From Plumapathes pennacea (Eukaryota > Cnidaria > Anthozoa > Antipatharia > Myriopathidae), in assembly GCA_964036295.1 (NCBI GenBank), contig OZ038465.1:447615-511614 (forward strand): DNA of 64,000 nt, read 5' to 3'. The notes under the pieces were generated by a model, which did no database searches, was not told where the DNA came from, and saw nothing but the letters and a program-made list of their open reading frames with translations. Shown in pieces: positions 32,960 to 45,957 of the stretch (the first letter of the stretch is position 1; each line of letters begins with the position of its first letter). Position numbers and translations under genes: made by a program.

Positions 32960-35900
32960 TCAAATCATTTGATTGTGGGTGGGTGATCGACGATCATTGC
33001 AGTTTTCATACTGCTGATTCCCTGCATCATGGATGTTATTTGGCACCATAACAGTTTCATAGTGTGGAAGGGTTACTATGGCAGATGCTGTGGTGTTGTT
33101 TGGCTGCTTATCATGATGAGAGTTGTTTCTGGCCTTAGCTTTAATGTCATTCATGTGGTGGTGAGATCCATGTATTGGCCCATCATGCTTGTGTGCAGGT
33201 TCTGAGATTGACCGGGTTCTCTTCATGCACTTGCCTTGGTAGCTGTTGCGGTTATAGCAGGCATCGTCACACACTGTTGGCAATGAAATTGCAGAAGAGA
33301 TGGGTGACCCTGATGGGGTGCAGATTGGTGTCCTATCCTTTTGTGGACGGGGAAGCGATGCACCCTGGTATTTGTATTCCATCTCTCTGTACTGTCTTGC
33401 CTGCAATGTAAAAATACTTCAAGTTACTTGACAGAATGTGAAGTATTGTTAAAAGTCACTAGTGCTGCATTGCTTGCCCCTGTTTCAACTAGGGAAACAC
33501 TAAAAATTTACTTACATAACACCCTTTAATGTAATAAACGCTCAAGATTATGCTCTGTTTACATTAAATTGTGTTATACTGGTAATGTTTTGTGTTATAA
33601 AACCCTTTCTTGTACAATATCTACTCTGCACACACAAATGTTACAAACACTTTTATGCAACAATCTCTGTTGTTCATAAAGGATGTACAATAATTTATCA
33701 CTTTTTTTGTGCTCTTTTTTGTTTCCAGAGGATGTACATAGTTATGAGGTACACTGGCTGCTTCATCATACATAACACTCACCGTGGCCTTCTCCAGACA
33801 TTGTAACAAATGGTTATGCTGTTCCTCAAGATAACTGCTTTCTTTGTCTTTGGTTGATATTGGCGTTAACTCCAGTCCGGCACCCTGACAAAGGCAGGAA
33901 ACCACAGGACGATCAGTCAAAAGTAGTGCAGGGAAATTACTGCAGCAAATGGACTCTGCCATGATACACAGAACAGTAGTGGGTATGGATTGAACGTAAG
34001 TTGATGGAAGTAGTGAAACTGATTAACAAGAGTTGTTTTGAGTACTGTCAGTATTTCTACAGAGAAAGGAGATCTTCACAACTTCTGTTCAAACTGGTTT
34101 AAAGTTTTTTTTGGTTCAAAAATTTGATTCTGGTTTAATTTTTGAAACTGGAGGATAAAAAAAAAAGAGAGAGAGAGAGAGAAAGACTCTCCCCTTTCCC
34201 TCCACTTTCCCACCCCATCTCCTTTTCATTTTCTCCATTCTCTTTTCTTTCCCCACTCTTTTCGCCACTGAGAATTAAACTCCAAACCTCCCTGAACTAA
34301 CTACTTGACCATCCAGGATTATATGGTTGGATGTTGTTGTATCTTTTTTTTTTTTAGTTTTCAAAAAAAAATTTTTTAGTACAACATATACCTTACATCT
34401 ACAGATCCACTTTCTGGGTCAAGAGAACTATTACACTATAAAATTACCAAAGGAATGCTGTCTTTGTCTGGTGGAGAGACCAGTGCTGTACCAGCCATTG
34501 TTTTGGAGATTGACATCCGAGCTTTCTGTAAGTGAAGAGAGTTACTGGTCAGAAATTGATCCATTCCACTGGAAAAGAGGTGAATTTGTTAAGCTGGAAC
34601 CCCTGAACAACAGAGGGTGTCGCATGCATCAATCTATAGAATTTAGAAATTCCTACCTCTAATCTGTAATATATGACGCTGAAAGTGTCTTTTTTTTCTG
34701 CACATTTACAGTACTGACACAGTCTTTCACAAACCTTATGAGCTTTTCTCTTGTCTGCTCTCTGGTTTTGTAGATATATTCTACTGAAGTTTGACACAAT
34801 GACGGGCACAGGGAGAGCGATCACAAGAACACCACTCAGTGAACACAAACTGCCCACGATCTTGCCAGGAACGGTATGTGGAACCATATCACCATATCTG
34901 TGAATTCAATGTTGGATATCACTGGCTGGTTTTCACTAACGATATACAGTAAGCATATGAACCTCGTACACAAGCATAAGAAACATTTCCACTTGTGTGA
35001 AAGCAGGTCTTCACTATACTTCTGTGAGTCAAATGTCTAACTCAGCAGCAGTCTTGTACATGTCCACATCATCATATGAGGGGGGAGGGGTGGGGGTGCA
35101 GATGACCAGAACATGATACCATAAAATGCTATAAATAGGTCCTGGGCTTGTATTTGTTCAAAATGACTTTTCTTGGACTAATTATCCGATTCAAGCCGAG
35201 AAATAAACTTGGATTTGTGTCAGTTTTACATAAAATACTTGTCCGCGTGAAAGTGACTACTTTATGTACTACATTTAGGTCGGTGATATATAGTAGCATT
35301 ATAATTTTCCGTGGAAGAAATAAATTAAATCAAAGATTCACATAAATTCACAGAGTTTATCCTGAGTTTGTGTGTGTGTGTGTGTGGTATTTTGTCGGTC
35401 TTCTCGTAAACCTGTCAGGTGAACTAATCCCGAGGATTGAGGATTTATAATTTTAATTCGGTTGATCTCTTAAGCCATTTGCTTTGTATTTGTATTTTGT
35501 GAGTCGAATTTGTATTGTTATGACTGATAAAGCGGGAAGTTTTTGGTAATCCGAGTCAAGATATTGACCGTTCCTCGCTTGACAGTAATCAGAGGGAGGA
35601 ATAGGTTTCGATTAAAGTCGCGGTCTGTGGTTAGTTTTGCATGACAGCTTTGCATGCATGTATTCATGACGCTAGTAACCACAGCAAGAGCAGAGCGAAT
35701 ATACTTCTCGAATATATCTGAAAATTCATCTGCTGTTATGGGAAATTATAATAATACGTGAACTGTGAACACAAAGTAAACAAAGAGTGTACAGAATATA
35801 AAAAGGCAAGTACAGATTTGACGACATGCAAAAGGGTTTATTTACAATGCTAAGAGGAAGAGTCTACATTTATCAAATGATACTTTTATTTTAAAACCGT

Positions 35901-38533
35901 GCTCGCGCGTCATTGGATATTTAGTTTTTGGACGGAATAGTTGGTAAAGTTCTCAAAGGAGTTTTTCAAGCAAGTGAATGGTGGAACTGCTGTGCTCGTT
36001 TAAGGATTCATCAGACAAAAGAGTGGTTTATCTGTGTTTTGTGTTTTGTTCGTGTGACGCAAGTTTTTAGTAAGGCAACCCTTCGAGGTATACCGCAAAT
36101 GGTAATTACATGGCGGACACCAGGCAAGGGCTCGTGGAAAATTAGCGGCGCAAGACGGTAACGTCTTCCAAATAAATCCAAATGTTGTTGAGCGAATTCA
36201 AATACTACGGACAAGTGTTTGATTATTCCTAAAGGTTTTAGACCGGTTCAACACAGGTGCATGCGCCAAAGCGTTTTGATGGCTATTATTAATAATTGTA
36301 GGGCGCCTTCCAATGCATTTCTTTCTTGTCAAATAATTTGCTCGCAATTTCTCATTAATTCTAGCCCAGCAAGAGCTTGTTTGCCATTAACGTGCTGTGT
36401 GCATTGTACACGATCCGTCAAAATACATTGCATTTTTTTTTCTTTACGTCGCTCGGCCGAACAATCTGTGTATCGCATTGGGACAATTGTCATAGCCTCG
36501 TTTTTGTTACAGAAATGGTGTCGAATATGGCATGCCCGAAGCCCAGGAGATTATTTGCTATTATTTCAGGTTTGAATATGGAATGAATTTCTAATTATTG
36601 ACTGAACCATTTAACTTTAAAACATTTACTAGATTTATCTTAAAAATTGATCAATCCAGACCTATTTTGCGGCTGCAAATGAGTTCTTTGAAAGACGCAC
36701 GGAAAACACTTTAAAAGCGCAGCTTTTTTGCCTCTCGCTTTCCGGGATTTTTGGTCAGTTTTGACAGTATTGTATAAAACATTTTTGCATAAAAATAGCT
36801 TTTGTGGTCCGTGAATTGTGCCAAACTTGTCGTCTTTAGGGAATATTTGCTTTCATTTCTTAAACTCTGGGCAATCGCTTGTACTTGATGCACTCGAAGT
36901 TCACAAACGTGACAAGCATAGCTGCAGATTACAGCTTTACGACTTGACCGTTCTTAATTTCAAAGAGGAAGCTCAAAGGCGTCAAATATACCAACTATTT
37001 TTCACTTGTGATATTCTCGCAAACGGCAACTCTTGCTCGTACAAGTCCACTATAACTTTGGACTTTTTTTCGTTCGCGGGCAACAACGTAAAACCGAGCT
37101 ATATCTACATTCATTATGTAGTACACTAGATGCATGAAACTTGATAGTTACTAGGTACGTGCTTGAATCGAAATTGGTTGATTTGTAAATTCAGCAGGCA
37201 GCGAAATCTGAAACAAGAATGAAGGCTTGACCAACAACCACTCAAGCGTTACGCGTTCTGTGTCACTTGGTTCAGAAGTAAACAACATTTAAGCGTGTAA
37301 GCCTGTTAGTCGTAAGTGCGGAACTCATTGTTTCGTGCGCGACGAAATTCTGCGGGGTTTTCACCGATGAAACATAATAGTTTAATACTTCTCGAGTTGA
37401 CCCCAAACTTAACAATAACCTAAAGTAAAGATAGGTTTTACTTACCCAAGAGTTGTCATCGTTACGATGGTGTACCAGAAACTGGCCGGGATGCTCGTAA
37501 ACTTCGTATCCGGGACGTTCTTCTCCACATAATACATGACTGTGGCAAAAATGATCACCGCCATACTGAGGGAGAAGAGTAGAAAGCCTAGCTCTGAGGC
37601 ACAGCTCTTTAACGTGTATCCAAGGATGCGTAGCCCTCGTGAATGCCTTGAAAATTTGAATATTCGGAAGATCCTAAATACTCGCAGAGTAACAAACGCG
37701 CCACTTATGGACTTATTGGTCATAAAGAGACCAATGTAAAACGGCAGTATTGCCACAACGTCTATGATGCTGAGCAAGTCCCGAGCAAACTGGAAACGAT
37801 TTGGCGCTGCGAATAGACGCGCTAAATACTCTACAGTGAACACCGCCACACACGCACTCTCGATCGCATAGAATACTTTCTTGTACGCCTCACCGCACGT
37901 TTTTCCTCCGGCACAAGGCAGTGTTTCAACCACTGTGCTTATGACGCTGACAGCGATGAAGAATCCCGTGATGTAGTAACAAAGTGTAGCAGGGCGAGAG
38001 CTCTGTGGATTCTGAAATGCTACCCACAGTTTCTCGCGAACCGAGTAACCGGTCGTATCTTCGCCATTTTGTGACGAGTCGTCCTGCTCGGGCTCAAAGA
38101 TTCTCTCCTCGCATTCTTTCTTTCTCTCGCGGAAATCTTCCCAGCAGCAGTCGTGAACGACGTCTTCGGAAACTCTGAAGAAGGCCAACTCGTCTTCAAA
38201 CGACGACACACATTCTCCACGCGGGTAATGCAGCTTTCCATTGCGGTAATAATTTAGTACGTGGCGAAATAGATCGGGATCGCGGTCGAAAAAATACTCC
38301 TTCGTCTCTCCGTCGTAAAAGTACTCCTTCTCCTCGGAGCCGAGCAAAGTTTCTGGAAACCTCGCTAGCGTGTTGCGCCATGTCTCGAAGCGTCTGCCAC
38401 TCACATTGACTGTGACCCGCTCGTCTTCTTGTTCGGAGTCTGGTGGAGGTGGAAGTGGAGAGGACGCGAGCGGGATCCAACCGATTGCCGCTGCTCGTGC
38501 AAACGGTAGCCACGCACCAACCTCAGCCGCCAT
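32960..38533 (-). CDS. KCND (Shal): Shal (Kv4) voltage-gated potassium channel
   Basis: Four minus-strand exons: 38533-37446, 34897-34735, 33884-33783 and 33400-32960, giving 597 aa. The N terminus, [19 protein letters not shown], is the Kv4 signature used for inactivation and KChIP binding. The T1 domain has the zinc motif H-x5-C-x20-CC (HYPRGEC...CC). S4 reads [16 protein letters not shown] with R-R-R-K-R charges. The pore is TMTTLG|YGDM, split by a phase-2 intron, and S6 keeps [11 protein letters not shown]. Exon 3 carries [15 protein letters not shown], matching the conserved Kv4 C-terminal block. Exon 4 is a basic/His-rich tail. Expected to conduct A-type K+ current in excitable membranes. 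The ATG at 38533 was chosen because it gives the canonical start. Its paralogue lies at 56107. Confidence 0.95.
34150..34325 (-). repeat. possible tRNA-derived SINE with polypurine tail (in Shal intron 2)
   Basis: On the minus strand, tcaagtagttagttcaggga followed by aggtttggagtttaattctc resembles split box A and box B of a tRNA-derived SINE head. It runs into a long purine tract and (GA)n. It lies in the 850-bp intron between Shal exons 2 and 3. The boundaries and identity are weak. Confidence 0.35.
34898..37445 (-). other. Shal intron 1 (2.5 kb)
   Basis: Bounded by gtaag at 37445 and a cag acceptor at 34898. Apart from a (TG)n run at about 35371-35387 I see no embedded gene. Open frames on either strand lack motifs. 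Confidence 0.8.
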
Positions 38534-41500
38534 CAAGAGACGCTGGTAAGAGTTACATGAGACTTAGAGGGAAGTCACTTATGACACATAATCCAGCGAT
38601 ACTCAGAGCAGGTGCTTCTCCATGGCTCACACTGACAAACAACAAGCGCTTTAATTTATGCGGCAGCGTATATCCACACGCCGATTCTGATATGCGCACA
38701 AGCTGTCCAAATATGTCCGCGACTGCCGAACTGGCCGCCGCGATTGTCTGGTTCCGGAGGATCGCTGCCAATGTTGCTCGCCCTCGTCGCGTCAAGGTTC
38801 CGATTTCCACTGCCTTATTTAAATAGAGAAACAAATCAGCTTCCACATCAATCAAATGCAGCACCGCTTTTGGCCCAAATTGGAAGCCCCTGTCGAGAAT
38901 CTCGCTCTCTGGCTCGATTGTTTAATTCTCAATCTTCCTCGAGTGTGCTTTCTCATGCATTGTGATGTGAATACGAGTTGTTAACGAAACGATAGGGAAC
39001 GGTTTATGGCGGGAAGCGACGGGGAAACGACGCGATAGGCAGTGCACTTTTCCGATCACCTTTGTACCTTGGTGATGAACTTGTAGCTTCTCCCAGCTGC
39101 TCTCTGATAAGAACTGCCTAATTGCATAGTATATTCTTAATTAGCATTGGATTAAACAAATTTGAGGTTTTGGGCCAATCACGAGCAAGGAACCTGACTG
39201 TTTGAATGATAGTTTTGCAAACAGTAGCCGGGGTTGTATTGTTTACCTGTCAGCTATCCCCGCAAAATTTACACACGGCTTCAGGCAAAACACGAGTAAA
39301 TTTTCGACGTTTTCACAGCGTTTTTGCGCGATCTCTATCAATCTTTACGACTATCGCTTTCACAAAAAGGAATCTGTGTCATAGAAAGCGACAGAAATAT
39401 TAAACGGCTCTTGTTGGAAATTGTTTGGGTTAAATAAGTTTTGGCGACGCCTTGCCTCATCCTTGTTCTTAATAAATAATGCGAAATATTAAGCAAACCA
39501 GAGAAACGTAGGTGCTACTCCTTTTACACGAGAAAATGATTTTAAGATCTTCAGCCTAAGAAGCAACGGGTTTGCGTTTCAAGGGAAAAGGCGAGGCTGG
39601 TAAAAAATTTTTTCGTGCGACTGACAAAATTCAGTTGCATTGGGAGATTGACAAGCAGAAGTTGATGCATTTTTAATCTTGTATGGTTTCCAAACATTAC
39701 AGCGGCGAGCGAAAAGCTCGATTGTGTTGATATTACAATATCACATTCGACCGAGATCGTCACTCCAACTATTGTCAAATGCTCTAAACGGCTTGTCGTC
39801 TTACGATACCATAAGCTTTGAGTGTGGATTCGGCGTAATGTTCTTAGCATTTGTTGTGGCAGACTTTAATTACGTCATTTTTCTTGTCTCATATGTAGAA
39901 TGCGGTAAGTAAATATGAAGTGCAAGACTTCATTACCGTCATGTAGTCTTTAGACTGAGACAGGAGCGCCAAAATGAACGCTTTCGCCCGCTTACTCTCG
40001 GCAACACTCCAATTTAATTTAGCACGTTCAAATAAAGAACACTGGCGTTAATTGTTACACTGCTTAACTCCAGTTCTGAAGATTCGGCCTTGAGTGCGGG
40101 TTTAGATAATATTCTCCCATAGCACCTGGACTTGCCACGTATCACGTGATCCCGAGAAACACCTGCAGGCGACACAAGCCCCGTGGGGGGGAAGGGGTGG
40201 GTGGCGAAAAAAGAAACAGCTTCCCATGAAGTCGAGGTGAAGAGTATTGCCGTTTACATCTGTTGTGCGCCGTTAGTGCTTGAGTTGAACAGCAGGGGTA
40301 TTTTACAGCTTACTCAAGTTGTTAAACTAACGAACTACTAGTTGTTTATGGTTTAACTAAAGATCGCTTGATTTCTCTTGTTGCACACGGTTAATTGGTT
40401 TAACTAGGAGGAGGGGTTCGTAGTCGTGTAATGTAATACTGGTTGCGAGGGGTGTTAGGAGGAGGGGTTCGTAGTCGTGTAATGCTTCTTGTACTGGCTG
40501 CGAGATGTTGGTTTGGGCCGCTTTGTACTCAGCGAGAAATTTGCCGCCTAATTCAGATAGAAACGAAAAGAGTACAAGCCAGCACGGAAGATATTACAAT
40601 TCTGTCATGCAAATTACAACGTGTAATTTTTCCAAAAAGCATAGTCGTTGTGATGTCGTGCGATGGAAATGGTAAGCAGGGAGAAACTGCCCTGTTTTTC
40701 TCGTGTGGGTATTGATTTCATTTTGTCAGTTAGTATTTGTACCTAACCGATCTCTACGATTTTCGTCTTTTTAATTTCTTCTCTTAATTTCAAACATCAG
40801 TCCTTTATTAGATTAAGTCATTATAATTCTTTTTCCGCCAGTTTTGACTGTTGAATGCTTACATATTCTTTTGAATATAAAAGCAGACGGGAGATAATGG
40901 CCAAGCTGCAATTTCATTACTCTCGGATCTGGGAGATATTTTGGCTCCGTAGACGACGAAAGGAAATCTTTTTAATTGCCGTAATTAGCAGTTGCCCGGC
41001 GAAGGCTTCCCACAGCTTTTGCACTAAAATTTCGCGTATTGTATCAGTTAAATAGAAACAAATTTTCTACCAAGACAATTTTAGTTGATTTGGCAGCCGC
41101 ATCATTGTATAAAACCGAGAGGTTCCATTTCATGGATATGATGTCACTAGCAGGATTTCCTGCAGTATTTAGGTCCAAGGCAATTTTATTTTAGTGGCGA
41201 ATGCCTGTTTCAAGCGCTTTCTGGGTGATATTTCTCTCTTTTTTTCTTTCTCTGTCCAGTTCTAATTTAAACAGATCCGCTCTATCGACAGTTAACAGGC
41301 TGCGGGCGCATCTTCCCAATATAAATGAGCCGGGATTTTGGAGATTAAGAAAAGCGGTGGGTGCGTTTTTTTTAGTAATAATGTACCATTCGTCTCAGTA
41401 AATAAATATATTTTTGTATATATATTTCAAAAATAGTTGACCCTCAAAAAATAGCAAGGAAAATAAAAACGAAAAACAGAAAAGATTTTAAAAGGTCTCA

Positions 41501-43082
41501 GTACAAAAGCGAATCTGCGTAAAATAGACGCAGCCGTGCCGTGTATTTGAGATGGCACTTGACTCGGTGACGTCAACTGAGATCAGAAACCTCAACTCTC
41601 TGGGAGTTGCGGTGGTATGAAGGTAAAAAAAGGTTCTATAAACGATGTATTTTTCACGTCAGAGCGAGCAACATTTGTGGACATTTCTTTCCTCGGCTTC
41701 TTTGCCGCCCTCGGTTGGGATAGTACAAGCTTGCGACCAAACCATGTAAAACTGAAATTGCCGGTTGCTTCTGCTGGAGATAATTACAGAGCGCGAACCG
41801 TTCTTTCCCTTTCTATATAAAAGATATTTGATCGAGGCAGCACTCCTATATTTACAAAATGTCCGGTACATAGATGTAATGGTTGCGATAAGACATTTTA
41901 TTAATCGTTAAGATGTTCTAGTGAAAGCCGCTTTTTATTCTCTAGAAGGCAGGAAATAACGTATTTTAGTGAGCCAAATTTCAAAAATATTCCGGCGGCG
42001 CATGCCCCCGGATCCCCAAGCCAGCTTGCGTCTTCGGCGCTCGCAAATTATACTCATTTATGTCCGTGGTTTTTGACGCAGTGGTCCAGGCTTTCACTGA
42101 GCAGCACGCCCTCGGAGGATGATACTCAGAGAAGGACTAATCCCTACCTCTAGCAGTTAATTGTACCACTAAACTGGCAAAATTTGTGGTTTTGAACGTT
42201 TACATTTTTTCAAAATAACCTGGACGAAATGGTGTTTCAGTGAATCTAGGTTTAAAATTTTTCATAAAATGCTCGATCCGCTTCACCCCTTAATGATTTA
42301 ATGCGTTTCACAAATGTCCAAAGTGTTTTACAGTGCTATGAACCTTTAACTTCAGGGTTATTATCTTTTCGGAAGGATGTTCCAGATTTTCGGGACGACC
42401 TTCATTACCAAATGGTAGCGCTCAAACAGCGTTTGTTAGAGTTGACTCCCCCCGCTCCGGTGGCTGTCCGGAGTCTGCCCCCCCCCCCCCCCCCCCCCCC
42501 ACCCTAGCTAAGGCCCTGGTTTGATTTGCATAAAAATGAACATGGCAGGCTTTGCCTTGCCTCCCGCCCCACGATCTGCCGCTTGGCTCTGCGAGGATGC
42601 CCCAAGGTAGGATTAGCGCCGGTTAGGGCTCCTGAAAAGGCCTAGAACACATGACCTCTGCGATTTGGGGTGCTCTACCACCGAGTGGTTGCTCTTCAGA
42701 GCCTCACTTTTGCTGTTAGAGCCTTCCGAAACCTCTACTTCCCAAGACAGTTCAGTTGCTAACCTTTCATATAAATATATACTTAAATGTCTAAAATCTG
42801 CAAGAGTCCGGAGATTGATCGAGAACACTGTTGGGTTGGTGTCTAAATTTTAGGAAAGGTAGGGCAGGTATTTTAAAAGTCCAATAGTTTGGCTCAAACC
42901 AGGGGAAAACAACTCGCCATTAGTGAAATAATTTACCCCCACGACCCCCCTGGAATGAGGCGCGGGCGTGTCACGTGGTACGGCCCAGAGTGCCGCGCGG
43001 CGCGGAAGGGCGCGTTTGTGTCTTTTCATTCACTGGAAGTTCGTTCACTGGAGATTTCGCGCCAGAACATTACATAGAAGAT
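38534..43082. other. intergenic region between divergent Shal and Boule-like genes
   Basis: Presumably holds the promoters of both genes, but no firm core elements were identified. Seen within it are a tandem duplication of about 53 bp at 40406-40505 (aggaggggttcgtagtcgtg twice), the gcatgcccccgga repeat at 41998, a poly-C run at 42480-42500, and a tRNA-like repeat at 42640-42705. No coding exon is recognised. Confidence 0.5.
42640..42705 (-). repeat. tRNA-derived SINE-like fragment
   Basis: On the minus strand, ctcggtggtagagcacccca is a good A-box-like segment, and gcagaggtcatgtgttctag sits where a B box would lie. The fold is not a complete tRNA: B-box bases are altered and no acceptor stem is evident. 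A SINE or tRNA pseudogene is more likely than a working tRNA. Confidence 0.5.
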
Positions 43083-44769
43083 ATGGCTGATTTGGATATA
43101 ACTAAACGAATCTTTGTCAAGGGCTTCCCCCGAGAGTGTTCTGAGAGCGAGTTAAAGTCTTTCTTTGAGGAATACGGCTCCGTGAAAGAAAGCAAAATCG
43201 TACGCGATCGAAACGGAGTGAGCAAGGGCTACGCGTTTATCACATTCGAAACTGAACAAGTTGCCGACGAAGTCCGTGACCAAGAAGTCGTCGAGTTCAA
43301 AGAAAAAAGGCTGAGTATCGGAAAGGCTGTGAGGCGAAAGAACAGTCGACCTTTTGGCCGATGTAATGCCCATTTTCATCATCACCGGCATGAACTGTCG
43401 AACGATAGCCCACCAAACCACAGCGGTTACTACCATTCACCCTACCCGCCTGCAGATGGAAGTGTGTACTATGGCTCTGTGCAACAGCAGCAGCAGCAGC
43501 AGCAACAACATTTCGTTTTGGTACCGGCCTACAACGCAGCCTCGCCACAGATGCATTATCAGTCGCAGAACCCGTATTCTCAGCATTCTCATTCACCTTC
43601 CCAGCCGATCTACACAACAACAGCTGTCGTTGGCAGCACCTATCTCCCCTCACCCTACCCATATTCTTGGAATGAAATAGCTGCCTTGCCGGTGAATGCC
43701 ACAGTGGGAGTAATGCCCAAAGTCCACTCCTTTGGAGCAGAAAATTCTACAGAAATTGCATTTGCTAGTGGGCAGCCGGCGCAGATCGTTAGCCTCGCCA
43801 CTGTTGCCGATGCGAACCACTTGAATCCAGATGAGGTAGGCTGATTTGGTTCTTGAAATGTTTTTGTTTTCTCTTTGGCCAAATAATTGTACAGTTAATT
43901 TATAAAGGAAAGAGTTCGGCTGAAGTTTTGAATTCTGCTCATGCTTTCATTTAGGTCACTGTTACTCATGTTTCAGAACTCGACCTCGAAATTTGTGTAC
44001 ATTTTTTTAGATATTTTGATTGTTTATTGTGTTCACAAAATCATAAAACAATCCAAAATTGGCAGTGATTTGTCAGCAAATTTATTCACATTGTACCTGT
44101 TGGTACTGGCTAGAAATCGGTATTGCACGTATCATCAAGAGACAAGTTCATGGGGACATTCTGATATAGGTTTGATCCAAGCAAGGGGTATAATGACAAG
44201 CATGAGTGAAACTTTGTGCTTGTCTGTGGCTTTATTGGGAGTGTACACAGGACATGATTAGTAATTAAAACTGCTTTCTTTCATGAAGAGCATGAAGACA
44301 TGAGAAGTCACTTATTTGACCCTGGGATTTTTGAAAGGGAACAGTTAACTAGATTCATATATGCTAGTTATACTAGATATATAAATGCTGATTTTTTGTG
44401 GGTACTCAAGAGAGTGGGGGGGGGGGGGGGGGGGGGGGGGGTAGGGTTTGGGATTGCAGTTTGCAGTTTGCAGTTTGCAGCAAGAGTTGACAAGTCTCAC
44501 ATTCATCCTTCCATACCCCTTTGCTTTCTATTGATGATTATATTTTTTGGTATTGTTTTTGTTGTAGTGGTTTGAAGGCTTTGTAGTTTCACTTTAACTT
44601 TTGCCTTTACTTCTCTCTGTATTAGTACACCAAAGGTGAAAAGAAAGTGCCCATTAAGTTCTTGAAGAAGCATGAGCCTACTGCAGCCGCCGCTGCTGCT
44701 GCTGCTGCGGCGGTGACCGCTGCTCAGCCCATTCATGTGATTACTGGACAGGTCTCCCAGCCACAGTGA
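43083..44769 (+). CDS. boule: Boule/DAZ-family RRM RNA-binding protein
   Basis: Two exons, 43083-43835 and 44626-44769, join in phase 0 (GT at 43836, ttag acceptor at 44625) and encode 298 aa. Residues ~8-88 form one RRM with RNP2-like RIFVKGF and RNP1-like KGYAFITF. The stretch EEYGSVKESKIVRDRNGVSK is close to the DAZ/Boule pattern, including the GVSKGY block. The rest is low-complexity: H-rich, a Q9 run (CAG/CAA), and S/P/Y/Q-rich. The second exon adds KGEKKVPIKFLKKHEP and a ten-residue Ala run. Boule proteins regulate translation of germline mRNAs, notably in meiosis; that role is inferred from family. In-frame codons continue upstream of 43083, but the ATG at 43083 puts the RRM right at the N terminus. 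A DAZ-repeat motif was not clearly seen, so another RRM family remains possible. Confidence 0.75.
44418..44442. repeat. poly-G tract in Boule-like intron
   Basis: About 25 consecutive G bases inside the single intron, followed by tandem ttgcagtttgcagtttgcag. Probably an unstable homopolymer. Confidence 0.8.
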
Positions 44770-45108
44770 GACACAAATCAAGTGTCTACAGTCCATTCAC
44801 CTGGACCTTGCATTTTCTTTTTGTCATTTTATACAATAGTGTAGCTATATGCAAGTCTCTTTCAAGTAGGTATTAGGTACCTGTATTCTTATTGCCTAAT
44901 GTGTGATTTTGATGTGATTTATGGTATTTATTATTAATCTAGTGTCATTAATGAACTGCAATGTCTTAGCATTTATGATGCAGGATATCCAAAAAGAATA
45001 TTTATTGGCAAAAGCCTGGGTACGACCAGTGTAAGTGTAGGAAAACTGCTAAGCAGACTTTTCTAGGAATTTGTTTCATGAAATTGAGCAGGCATGTCAA
45101 TCATAGTG

Positions 45109-45114
45109 AATAAA
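45109..45114 (+). terminator. polyadenylation signal of the Boule-like gene
   Basis: AATAAA lies 340 bases after the stop codon. It is followed by T-rich sequence and then, at about 45175-45196, a poly-C run. Confidence 0.5.
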
Positions 45115-45639
45115 AAGCTGGTAAATCATCCTATTTCTCTGTACCAGTCTTGACTCTTTTCTTGGCTGTACCCCTCCCCCCCCCCCCCCCCCCCCCTTTC
45201 CTTGTGAATCTATAGTTCAACATTTTTTTTTACCAAAACTCTAAATCTCTTGAGGTTTTCAGGATACCTGCTGGAAGTATCATCGAATGTTTTGGTGCAA
45301 CATCTGTTTATATTCTATTGTGCCCCTCCAGAAAATTGAGAGCAAATCTATGGCTAAGAGATCACAACTTTGATACAAAAGAACTTATATTGTTGCAAAC
45401 ACATCTAGGCCATTTTAAATGCTGACTCTTTCCTCGTGTGCATGTTCAGGCTGTACGTGGAGAAGTGCTTCATGTAAGTGAGCACAGGTTTATCAGAGGA
45501 TTTATCAGGCTAGCTGCAGACTCGTCGTTTTAAAAACTGCAAAGAGGCGGCTAAAGAAACCTGTCATTGTAGAAGGTATTTATCAAATTGAACTTTTCTC
45601 CCCCACCCTACCCTCGTGTGGGGAACCCACATAAACAAG

Positions 45640-45930
45640 GACGAGTGCTCGTTGTAGCTCTTAGGGGTCAAAATCTATAATCCCTGGATGGTTTCCTGAA
45701 AGCCCCATCGCCTAACACTTCAACCTTTTCACGCAAAATACCATAAAACTATGGGTGGTTTTCTTGCTACATCTCGTCAACGGCTGAACAAAAATAAGAC
45801 AAATGTATTGCAAAAAGGTTCGTAAAAGGTCCAGGAAGGTTTCCTGAAAGTTTCATGAGTTTCTATTCCTTGGCAAAATTCCGCCATTTTTTAGAATGAG
45901 CATGCGCAATAGCCTTACCATTTTGTTTTA
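45640..45930 (-). repeat. inverted, diverged edge monomer of the 355-bp satellite
   Basis: Blocks such as ctacatctcgtcaacggctg, aagacaaatgtattgcaaaa and caatagccttaccatttt are reverse complements of monomer segments in the main array. The left edge is therefore in the opposite orientation. Orientation switches between about 45925 and 45960. Confidence 0.7.
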
Positions 45931-45957
45931 ATAATCGCAATTTTTGGTCCAGTCCTT

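Noticed and set aside
37536-38826. Plus-strand frames opposite the Shal first exon
   Set aside because: Antisense shadows of a clear Kv4 coding exon.
42640-42705. A functional tRNA gene
   Set aside because: Only A-box similarity is good. The B box is changed and no matching acceptor stem or anticodon arm can be drawn.
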